Shown: positions 7,370 to 13,041 of the stretch, in pieces
How the letters are laid out: each line of letters begins with the position of its first letter
Numbering within the stretch: position 1 is the stretch's first letter
Origin: Microbacteriaceae bacterium
GTDB taxonomy: Bacteria; Actinomycetota; Actinomycetes; Actinomycetales; Microbacteriaceae
NCBI GenBank assembly: GCA_012511645.1
Contig: JAAZFP010000155.1
Span: forward strand, 1 to 13,041
Length of the DNA: 13,041 nucleotides
Direction of reading: 5' to 3'
Translations under genes and position numbers: made by a program
Notes under the pieces: generated by a model
What the model was told of the DNA's origin: nothing
Databases searched by the model: none
Seen by the model: only the letters and a program-made list of their open reading frames with translations

Positions 7370-8428
7370 TTAGGCCGTGGTCACCTGTGCGCTTTCATGC
7401 TCAGGATCATCCGCGGGGATGTTGTCGCGCGAGATGCGTTTGCGGAAGATCCAGTAGGTCCATGCCTGGTAGGCAAGCACCAGCGGCAGCGTGAACACGG
7501 CGACCCAGGTCATGAGTTCGAGGGTCTTTTGTGAGCTTGCGCCACCCTCGATGCTCATCGAATAGGCCGGATCGATGTTCGAGATCATCAGGTTCGGGAA
7601 CAGCGCCATGAAGATCGCGAGCAGCGCGAACGCGATGGTGAGGGTGTTCGCGGTGAACGCCCACCCTTCACGGCCTCGCAGGTTGAGCACGATGCCCGCG
7701 ACGAGGGCGAGTGCCGCGAGAGCTGCAAAGAGCACGATGAGCGCGATGTTGCTGTCGCCCGCGTGCTGCGCAACGGTCCAGATGAGGAATGCCGCGGCGA
7801 CCACAACCGTGATCACGCCGACCTTCGTCGCCAGCGCGCGAGCCCGCTCACGCATGTCGCCGGTGGTCTTCAGCGCGATGAACACGAGCCCGTGCGTGAA
7901 GCACAGGAGCGTCAGTGTGATGCCACCCAGGAGGCCATATGGATTCAGCAGGGTGAGCAGCGTGCCGGTGAAGATCCAGCCGCCGGTTTCGAGCGGTTCG
8001 ATCGGCAGCCCCTGAATGAGGTTCGCGAATGCGGTGCCCCACAGCAGGGGTGGCAACAGCGATCCCCAGAAGATGAACTGGTCGAACCAACGAGTCCACT
8101 GCTGCCCTTTGCCCTGGTGGCGATACTCAAATGAGACGCCGCGCAAGATCAGGGCCACGAGAATCAGCAGCAGGGCCAGGTAGAAACCCGAGAACATCGT
8201 GGCGTACCACTCGGGGAACGCCGCGAACAGACACGCGCCGGCAACGATAAGCCAGGTTTCGTTCAGGTCCCAGACGGGGCCAATGGTGTTGATAATGACG
8301 CGGCGGTCGACATTGTCTTTGCCGAGGATCGGCAGCGCCATACCGACACCGAAGTCGAAGCCGTCGAGCACGAAGTAGCCGATGAGCAACACACCGACGA
8401 TGAGAAACCAAATGGTAGTGAGATCCAT
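7370..8428 (-). CDS. cydB: Cytochrome bd quinol oxidase subunit II
   Basis: This 352-residue polytopic membrane protein has eight or more hydrophobic helices. Family marks are GYFVLDGFDFGVGM (17-30), with the acidic residues near the first helix; GPVWDLNETWLI (50-61); FPEWYATMFSGFYLALLLIL (71-90); RGVSFEYR (96-103); and NPYGLLGGI (162-170). CydB supports CydA in the heme-containing oxidase that oxidises quinol and reduces oxygen at low oxygen tension without pumping protons. The ATG is set by AGGAG (8438-8442, minus strand), nine bases upstream and overlapping the cydA stop codon. The short hydrophilic C-terminus from about 330 is ordinary for the family. No small CydX-type subunit is seen after it, as the cydD start follows in 10 bases. 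Confidence 0.97.
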   Translation of the reverse strand: MDLTTIWFLIVGVLLIGYFVLDGFDFGVGMALPILGKDNVDRRVIINTIGPVWDLNETWLIVAGACLFAAFPEWYATMFSGFYLALLLILVALILRGVSFEYRHQGKGQQWTRWFDQFIFWGSLLPPLLWGTAFANLIQGLPIEPLETGGWIFTGTLLTLLNPYGLLGGITLTLLCFTHGLVFIALKTTGDMRERARALATKVGVITVVVAAAFLIWTVAQHAGDSNIALIVLFAALAALALVAGIVLNLRGREGWAFTANTLTIAFALLAIFMALFPNLMISNIDPAYSMSIEGGASSQKTLELMTWVAVFTLPLVLAYQAWTYWIFRKRISRDNIPADDPEHESAQVTTA

Positions 8429-8440
8429 AATCGTGAGCTC

Positions 8441-9907
8441 CTAGTAGACCGTCGCGAACTGGGTGTGGTCGACGTCGTCGGAGTCGCTGCCTTCGACGGA
8501 TTCGATTTCTGGCGGGCCCTCTTTCGCGGCCTTGGTGATGAGTTTGAACTCAACGACGGCGAGGGCGCCGTAGACGACGGTGAAGACGATCATCGAGACG
8601 AGCACCGCCCATCCGGGTACGCCCGGTGACACCGCCGATTCGGTGGTCATCACCCCGAACACGATCCACGGCTGTCGACCCATCTCGGTGAAGATCCAGC
8701 CCACGAGCGATGCGAGCATCGGCAGCGGAGCGGTCCAGATGGCGACGTTCCAGGCCCATGTAGGCACACGGCGGCCCGAGGCCATCGCCTTGTCCCGGGT
8801 GAGCCACAGGCCCACCACGGAGACGAGCGTGGCGAGCGCGCCGAGGCCAATCATCCAGCGGAACGACCAGTAGGTCACCCAAATAATGGGTGAGAACACG
8901 CCGTCACTTGGGCACGTCAGCAGGGTCGAATCAGCGCCGCAGTACATCTCGGTGTAGGCGGCTTGCAGGTTGTTGATACCCTCAACCTCGCCGGTAAAGT
9001 TGCCGTGTGAAAGGAAGGACAACAGGTAGGGAATGCGAATCGAGAAGATCTCGTGTAACCCGTCGGGGGTGCCCCAGCTGAAGATCGAGAACGACGCGTC
9101 GGCGCCTGCGGCTGACTCATAGAGCGCCTCGGCTGCCGCCATCTTCATGGGCTGAGCCTCGGTCATCACCATGCCGAGCGAGTGACCGGTGAGGCCAACA
9201 CCCAAGAAACCGAGAATGTTCGTCCAGAGGCCAAACTTGAGGCTCACCCGCATCTCGTCGACGTACTGGTTGCGCTTCAAGTGCCACGCAGCAACCGCAA
9301 CCATCACGGTGCCTGCGAACATCAGCGCGGCGAACAGGGTGTGCGGGAACTGCCACACGGCTACCGGGTTGGTCAACACGGCCATGATGTCGGTGAGCTC
9401 AGCGCGTTGCGTCTCCTCATTCAGCACAAAGCCATCAGGGTTCTGCATGAAGGCGTTCGCAGCGAGGATGAAGTAGGCCGAGGCCACGCTGCCGATCCAC
9501 ACGAACCAAATGGTCATCGCGTGAATCTTCTTGGGTAGTTTGTCCCAGCCGAAGATCCACAGGCCGATGAAGGTGGCTTCGAAAAAGAAGGCGATGAGGC
9601 CCTCCATCGCGAGCGGCGCACCAAAAATGTCACCGACGAAGCGCGAGTAGTTTGACCAGTTCATGCCGAACTGGAACTCCTGCACGATGCCGGTGACGAC
9701 GCCCATGGCGAAGTTGATGAGAAAGATCTTGCCATAGAGCTTGGTGAGCCGCAGGTATTTCACCTTGCCGGTGCGCACCCAGACCGTTTGCAGAATCGCA
9801 ACGAGCAGGCTCAAACCGATGGTGAGCGGAACAAAAATAAAGTGATAGAGCGTCGTCAGCCCGAACTGCCATCTGGCTAGGGTGAGCGCGTCAAGAGCTT
9901 CGTTCAC
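8441..9907 (-). CDS. cydA: Cytochrome bd quinol oxidase subunit I
   Basis: This 488-residue subunit carries the hemes and the quinol site. His22 in LYHFIF and His189 in QFPHTLFA match heme-ligand histidines of the family. Met409 in WIFTEMGRQPW matches the Met axial ligand of heme b558. MEGLIAFFFEATF (101-113) carries the two conserved glutamates, 102 and 110. TEAQPMKMAAAEALY (249-263), with Gln252, Lys255 and Glu260, starts the quinol-binding Q-loop. The overall length, shorter than the E. coli protein, fits the short Q-loop form seen in actinomycetes and firmicutes. The tail is acidic (GPPEIESVEGSDSDDVD). The start is GTG at 9905-9907 with GGAG (9913-9916, minus strand) five bases before it. 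It is the first gene of the cydABDC operon. Confidence 0.97.
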   Translation of the reverse strand: MNEALDALTLARWQFGLTTLYHFIFVPLTIGLSLLVAILQTVWVRTGKVKYLRLTKLYGKIFLINFAMGVVTGIVQEFQFGMNWSNYSRFVGDIFGAPLAMEGLIAFFFEATFIGLWIFGWDKLPKKIHAMTIWFVWIGSVASAYFILAANAFMQNPDGFVLNEETQRAELTDIMAVLTNPVAVWQFPHTLFAALMFAGTVMVAVAAWHLKRNQYVDEMRVSLKFGLWTNILGFLGVGLTGHSLGMVMTEAQPMKMAAAEALYESAAGADASFSIFSWGTPDGLHEIFSIRIPYLLSFLSHGNFTGEVEGINNLQAAYTEMYCGADSTLLTCPSDGVFSPIIWVTYWSFRWMIGLGALATLVSVVGLWLTRDKAMASGRRVPTWAWNVAIWTAPLPMLASLVGWIFTEMGRQPWIVFGVMTTESAVSPGVPGWAVLVSMIVFTVVYGALAVVEFKLITKAAKEGPPEIESVEGSDSDDVDHTQFATVY

Positions 9908-9990
9908 AGGATCTCCAGGTGCCGAGCGCGCCCACAGAGACGCACTCCCTTAGTGAGCTCCGCTCGAGGCTGGTAATACCCCGCGGATCT

Positions 9991-10006
9991 ACCGGTTTTG
10001 GCCGGT
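9991..10006. promoter_or_regulatory. Inverted repeat in the cydA leader (operator or hairpin candidate)
   Basis: ACCGG (9991-9995) and CCGGT (10002-10006) form a perfect five-pair dyad around TTTTGG. It lies just downstream of the predicted cydA transcription start, so it could be an operator that blocks early elongation or an RNA hairpin near the 5' end of the message. A smaller odd dyad, GGTA-A-TACC (9972-9980), lies further into the leader. No regulator can be named from the sequence. Confidence 0.35.
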
Positions 10007-10013
10007 CGTGTAA

Positions 10014-10043
10014 ATTCTACCGAAGCTGAGCGTTTCCTGCGAA
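10014..10043 (-). promoter_or_regulatory. Candidate cydA promoter
   Basis: On the minus strand TAGAAT (10014-10019) matches five of six bases of the -10 consensus, and TTCGCA (10038-10043) matches four of six of the -35, with an 18-base spacer. Transcription would start near 10007 and leave a leader of about 100 bases before the GTG of cydA. This is the best pair found in the 243-base gap between cydA and the App1 gene; no other gene is seen in that gap. Confidence 0.4.
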
Positions 10044-10138
10044 CCTGTTTTGATGTGAAGTAAATTGTTTCTCGATGTCAAGCAATCCGCTACATGCGCA
10101 GATCCACAGCAGCCCACGCCTCAACGCGGAAATCCCCC

Positions 10139-10144
10139 TAGACT
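10139..10144 (+). promoter_or_regulatory. Candidate -10 box for leaderless transcription of the App1 gene
   Basis: TAGACT ends six bases before the GTG start at 10151, which is the spacing seen in leaderless actinobacterial genes where the start codon's first base is the transcription start. It matches four of six consensus bases. No convincing -35 and no Shine-Dalgarno were seen. Confidence 0.35.
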
Positions 10145-10150
10145 GGTCGG

Positions 10151-11227
10151 GTGCCGCACGTCAGTCATCCCGATAGCCGACCGCGCTTTGCAGCCCGGCT
10201 CGACGATTGGTTTCACCGCCTACGCCAAAAAGGGGCACTCAAGCGCGGCAAAACCCCAGCGGTGATTCCCTATATTGGGTATGGCTCAACCGAGTGGGTG
10301 CGGGTGCTCGGCCGCGTGCTCTACCTGCCCCGACCCGACCATGGCGAAGCCGGCCCAGTGAGCACCGAGACCGGCATGACCCCCGTTGTCACCCAGGTAT
10401 CTCGCGTGCGCGGGTGGCGCAGTTTCACGAGCGTGCATGTGCCCTATCACCCGGTCAAGGTCGCGATCGACGGCGTCGCGGTGACCGAGGTCATCTCTGA
10501 TCGCGGTGGCGTGATCGACCATGTCGTGCCCGTGAAACTCACGCCCGGATGGCACACGATCAGCCTGCAAAGCGGCGATGCCGCCCACGGGCTTGCTCAG
10601 GCGCCCGTGTATGTCGTTGACCCGGCCGCCCGGTTCGGTCTGCTCAGCGACGTCGATGACACGATCCTCAACACTGCGCTGCCGAAGCCCATGGTTGCCG
10701 CGTGGAACAGTTTCGTACTCGATGAGCACGCGCGCACCTCAACGCCCGGCATGCCGGTGCTCTACGATCATTTGCTCGCGAAGCATCCAGGCTCTCCGGT
10801 GATCTACCTCTCGACCGGCGCGTGGAACGTGGCCCCCGCACTCAGCCGCTTTCTCGAGCGCAACCTCTACCCCATGGGGTCACTGCTACTCACCGACTGG
10901 GGCCCCACCACCGATCGGTGGTTTCGCAGCGGCAAAGAACACAAGCTGCGCGAGCTCTTTCGACTTGCGCAAGAGTTCCCTGAGGTCAAATGGGTACTCG
11001 TCGGCGATGACGGACAACATGACGAAGATCTCTATGAGCAGTTCGCGATCGCGCACCCACATAATGTTGCGGCAGTCGCGATTCGCCAGCTCTCGGTCGG
11101 CCAAGCAGTGCTCGCTGGCGGCCGCTCAAAGGCGCGGCTTCGCCACACCTCGAGCGGGGTGCCGTGGGTGTACGGGCCGGACGGTGCGACCCTGAGGCAA
11201 GAGTTGAAGGCGCTCGGCCTGCTCTAA
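10151..11227 (+). CDS. App1-type (DUF2183) phosphatase domain protein
   Basis: This 358-residue protein has an N-terminal beta-rich region (about 36-155; YIGYGSTEWVRVLGRVL, then HVPYHPVKVAIDG). The App1 phosphatase catalytic domain begins at about 160. GLLSDVDDTILNT (163-175) carries the HAD-like D-x-D-x-T/V nucleophile motif at 167-171. VIYLSTGAWNVAP (217-229) is the second motif, with Ser221 and Thr222. LLLTDWGPT and GKEHKLREL (261-269) supply the conserved lysine. WVLVGDDGQHDEDLY (281-295) is the acidic metal-binding motif. In yeast, App1 is a phosphatidate phosphatase; the substrate of bacterial members is not established. There is no signal peptide or membrane helix, so it is probably cytosolic or peripheral. 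It starts with GTG, has no Shine-Dalgarno, and diverges from cydA with no obvious functional tie. Confidence 0.88.
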   Translation: MPHVSHPDSRPRFAARLDDWFHRLRQKGALKRGKTPAVIPYIGYGSTEWVRVLGRVLYLPRPDHGEAGPVSTETGMTPVVTQVSRVRGWRSFTSVHVPYHPVKVAIDGVAVTEVISDRGGVIDHVVPVKLTPGWHTISLQSGDAAHGLAQAPVYVVDPAARFGLLSDVDDTILNTALPKPMVAAWNSFVLDEHARTSTPGMPVLYDHLLAKHPGSPVIYLSTGAWNVAPALSRFLERNLYPMGSLLLTDWGPTTDRWFRSGKEHKLRELFRLAQEFPEVKWVLVGDDGQHDEDLYEQFAIAHPHNVAAVAIRQLSVGQAVLAGGRSKARLRHTSSGVPWVYGPDGATLRQELKALGLL

Positions 11228-11237
11228 GACAGCAGAA

Positions 11238-11265
11238 CGGGGACGGCCGCAAGCGACCGCCCCCG
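11238..11265. terminator. Strong GC hairpin between the convergent App1 and yceI genes
   Basis: CGGGGACGG (11238-11246) pairs with CCGCCCCCG (11257-11265) with a single A-C mismatch. The loop can fold further (CG/CG around CAAG). It begins 11 bases after the App1 stop and ends 35 bases before the yceI stop, a position suited to a bidirectional terminator. No long T-run follows, as is common in high-GC genomes. Confidence 0.6.
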
Positions 11266-11299
11266 CATCTCATTGCGCCCTGCCCGGCGCGAGCCATAC

Positions 11300-11857
11300 T
11301 TACTGCTGCAGTGCTGCCTGCACGTCGAGCGTGATGGTCACGTCGCTACCGAGCAGCAGGCCGCCGGTCTCGAGCGGAGCGTTCCACTGGATGCCGTAGT
11401 CTTCGCGCTTCACGACGGTGGTAGCGGTGAAACCGACCTTGTAGTTGCCGTAGCCGTCGGTGCCGAAGCCGCCGAAATCGAAGTTGAAGGTCACAGGCTT
11501 GGTCACGCCGCGCAGGGTGAGCTCGCCGTCGACCTTGTAGTCGCCACCCTCAACGCGCACGCCGGTGCTCTTGAAGGTGAAGGTTGGGAACTCTTCTGCG
11601 GCGAAGAAGTCGCCGGTGCGCAGGTGGCCGTCGCGGTCAGCCTGGTTGGTGTTGATTGACGCGACCTCCACGGTTGCCTCAACGCTCGAGTCGAGCGGGT
11701 TCTCGGTAGTGGTGAAGGTGCCTTCGAAGCGCTCAAACTTGCCCTTGACCTTGCTGATTGCAAGGTGACGCACCGAAAAACCAACCTCGGTGTGCGTGGG
11801 GTCGATCACCCAGGTGCCGACGCGGTAACCGGGGATCTGATCTGCAGTGATGGACAT
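11300..11857 (-). CDS. YceI-family lipocalin-like protein
   Basis: This 185-residue protein has the YceI beta-barrel pattern. WVIDPTHTEVGFSVRHL (16-32) opens it, with VKGKFERFEGTF (38-49), VEVASINTNQADRDGHLRTGDFF (64-85) and FPTFTFKSTG (90-99). GELTLRGVTKPVTF (111-124) and the closing strand SDVTITLDVQAAL follow. Known members bind polyisoprenoid or other amphipathic molecules; many are exported, but this one has no signal peptide and is probably cytosolic. The start is taken at the ATG at 11855-11857 because GGAGG (11862-11866, minus strand) lies four bases before it and MSITADQIPGY is the usual family N-terminus. A longer frame from 11923 would translate the promoter region and is rejected. 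A MarR-style dyad lies upstream. Confidence 0.92.
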   Translation of the reverse strand: MSITADQIPGYRVGTWVIDPTHTEVGFSVRHLAISKVKGKFERFEGTFTTTENPLDSSVEATVEVASINTNQADRDGHLRTGDFFAAEEFPTFTFKSTGVRVEGGDYKVDGELTLRGVTKPVTFNFDFGGFGTDGYGNYKVGFTATTVVKREDYGIQWNAPLETGGLLLGSDVTITLDVQAALQQ

Positions 11858-11900
11858 GGTGCCTCCGTAAGAGTGGTATTGGATACTGAGTAAAAGTTTT

Positions 11901-11914
11901 GTTGAAGTTTCAAC
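11901..11914. promoter_or_regulatory. MarR-style operator dyad upstream of yceI
   Basis: GTTGAA (11901-11906) and TTCAAC (11909-11914) form a perfect six-pair inverted repeat with a two-base centre, in AT-rich DNA 44 bases upstream of the yceI start. TTGAA/TTCAA dyads are typical of MarR-family operators, and yceI homologues are often controlled by such regulators. On the minus strand TTGAAA within the dyad resembles a -35, so a bound regulator would block polymerase. No clear -10 was found, and no marR gene is in the window. Confidence 0.5.
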
Positions 11915-12106
11915 TAACATCACGATAGCAGGTAATTACTTGAATATGCTAGTAAATGTTGCGGAGTGTTTCGTGAACAGTCAGCGTAGAGCGAAAAACA
12001 CACACAGCAGCCCCTTGACTGGCCGCTGCAGGGCCACGCCGCGGGTTGCCCGAGCGAGAGAGCACACCCGAGCAGTCCCCGGCTCGTCAGCGCTGACGAC
12101 GATCGA
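11915..12106. other. Gap between yceI and the glycosylase gene, no gene seen
   Basis: Together with the yceI promoter region this forms a 249-base gap. A plus-strand frame at 11940-12209 has no family resemblance and overlaps the real glycosylase gene. The AT-rich left part (11880-11960) belongs to the yceI control region. The GC-rich right part contains the palindrome at 12084-12099 and a weaker CGAGC/GCTCG hairpin (12069-12073 with 12082-12086). Confidence 0.6.
12084..12099. terminator. Perfect 16-base palindrome after the glycosylase gene (terminator or binding-site candidate)
   Basis: TCGTCAGC followed directly by GCTGACGA is a perfect 16-base palindrome, ending eight bases beyond the glycosylase stop codon. 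As RNA it would give a six-pair stem with a GCGC loop. There is no T-run, so it may act as a weak terminator or as a protein site; the position favours termination of the glycosylase transcript before the separately controlled yceI. Confidence 0.4.
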
Positions 12107-13041
12107 CTACTGCTGGCAGCCGGGGCACCAATACAGCTTGCGGTTCGCCATCATCTCAAGCGCAATGTTCGTGCCGCAGCGCTTGCACGGGGTGCCTTCG
12201 AGCTTGTAGACCCAGTGCCGCTCATCACGCTCACGCAGCGCGCGTGCGTAGTCTTCGCCTTCAAGCCCATCAATCGTGATCATCTGACCGACGGTGATGC
12301 CAGTGTCGAGCAACTTCGCCCAGTCATCCCACAGGTCACTGAGCGCGGCGCTGCTGAGTTCATTCGAGGGTCGGTGAGGGCTGATCCCCGCGCGAAACAG
12401 CAACTCAGCGCGGTAGACGTTGCCGACACCAGCGAGCACCGACTGATCCATGAGCACGAGCCCAATCGGTGAGCGTTTTGCACCGGCACGCGTGAGAAAA
12501 CGATCGCGTTCGGCATCGGTGTTGGCATTCGCGGGATCTGGGCCGAGGCGCTGCAACACAGCGTTGACACCCCCTGGGGTGAGCACCTCGCAGGCGGTCG
12601 GGCCGCGCAGGTCCGCGCACACCGTCTCGTTAAGCAGCCGCACGCGCACCTGGCCGACGGGTTCGGGCGGAAACTCGCTGCCGGCGTCGCGCTCGGTGTC
12701 GTGCTCAGCCATTCGCACCCGAGTGCGCCTCGGCGCCCCAATGGACGCGACCGAATCCTCACCCTCACGGTCAATCGGACGGGTGTACTCCCCCGTCTGA
12801 CCCAGCTTCGAGTGCGATGGGTCGGCGCTATGAATCTGTATCGACGGATCGACCTTCACTTCACCTGAGAAATCCCACGCGCCATAAATGCCGAGATGCA
12901 CGCGCAACCAGTCACGCTCTTCAAACTCGAGTAACATCTGTTTACCGACCGCGCGTGCGTCAGTCATTTGGCGGCCGGTCAGGATCTCTGCACCCTCGGC
13001 GAAGCGGCCCTGAGGGCTCGACACCGCGGGTTTCGTTCCCA
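12107..13041 (-). CDS. Fpg/Nei-family DNA glycosylase (endonuclease VIII-like), N-terminus outside the window
   Basis: About 310 residues are visible. The frame stays open through the right edge, giving GTKPAVSSPQGRF, which matches the family just after its opening MPEGH segment. The internal GTG at 13024 is therefore not the start, and the catalytic Pro2/Glu3 lie a few codons outside. AVGKQMLLEFE has the conserved beta-hairpin lysine. LGIYGAWDF, PVGQVRVRLL, DLRGPTACEVL, then VLAGVGNVYRAELLFRAGI (helix-two-turns-helix DNA-binding segment) follow in order. The C-terminal zinc finger is C-x2-C-x16-C-x2-C, with RKLYWCPGC carrying the DNA-contacting arginine. Such enzymes excise oxidised bases and nick the strand by beta/delta elimination. 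A loop insertion of about 64 residues separates the early strands. Fpg and Nei are hard to tell apart here, but SSPQGRFAEGA and the finger favour the actinobacterial Nei2 group. Confidence 0.9.
   Translation of the reverse strand, partial: GTKPAVSSPQGRFAEGAEILTGRQMTDARAVGKQMLLEFEERDWLRVHLGIYGAWDFSGEVKVDPSIQIHSADPSHSKLGQTGEYTRPIDREGEDSVASIGAPRRTRVRMAEHDTERDAGSEFPPEPVGQVRVRLLNETVCADLRGPTACEVLTPGGVNAVLQRLGPDPANANTDAERDRFLTRAGAKRSPIGLVLMDQSVLAGVGNVYRAELLFRAGISPHRPSNELSSAALSDLWDDWAKLLDTGITVGQMITIDGLEGEDYARALRERDERHWVYKLEGTPCKRCGTNIALEMMANRKLYWCPGCQQ

Noticed and set aside
10051..10075. Possible Rex or CRP/FNR site upstream of cydA (TGTGAAGTAAATTG)
   Set aside because: Only the left half TGTGAA fits. 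The right half lacks the TTCACA/TCACA arm, so the dyad required by these regulators is absent.
11858..11923. Upstream extension of yceI by 22 codons
   Set aside because: The extension crosses the MarR-style dyad and the GGAGG ribosome binding site, and the family N-terminus begins at the internal ATG.
11940..12209. 89-codon plus-strand frame
   Set aside because: It overlaps the zinc-finger end of the glycosylase gene in antisense and resembles no family.

Overview
This 13 kb window is chromosomal DNA from a high-GC Gram-positive bacterium, most likely an actinomycete related to Microbacteriaceae. The reasons are the G/C-rich third codon positions, GTG starts on three reading frames, start codons that look leaderless, an actinobacterial-type cydABDC operon, and an Fpg/Nei glycosylase with a long loop insertion. 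This placement is inferred from protein style only; the genus cannot be read from the sequence. No tRNA, rRNA, insertion sequence, phage gene or CRISPR array was seen, and the region looks like ordinary core genome.

Layout. At the left edge, the first 82 codons of a PabB-like chorismate-using synthase run leftward out of the window. A class-IV aminotransferase/PabC-like gene (275-1054) diverges from it, with only 27 bases between the two start codons. This suggests a folate (p-aminobenzoate) pair. Kynureninase (1109-2401, minus) is convergent with pabC. It diverges from a two-gene plus-strand operon made of a membrane SPFH/band-7 protein (2495-3478) and a small ribbon-helix-helix protein with an AT-hook-like tail (3480-3767). 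The 93-base gap between kynU and the SPFH gene holds nested inverted repeats.

The centre (3815-9907, minus) is the cytochrome bd block in the order cydA-cydB-cydD-cydC. CydA and CydB form the bd quinol oxidase. CydD and CydC form the heterodimeric ABC exporter needed to assemble it. Spacing is tight throughout, including a 4-base ATGA overlap between cydD and cydC, so one transcript probably starts in the 243-base region upstream of cydA. That region has a candidate promoter and a hairpin or operator just after the predicted start of transcription. An App1-type phosphatase gene (10151-11227) diverges from cydA.

The right end carries two minus-strand genes. One is a YceI-family lipocalin-like protein (11300-11857) behind a perfect MarR-style dyad. 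The other is an Fpg/Nei DNA glycosylase (12107 to the window end) whose first codons lie just outside the window.

No clearly new system was found. The most distinctive items are the translationally coupled SPFH/RHH pair and the regulatory dyads in front of kynU/SPFH, cydA and yceI.
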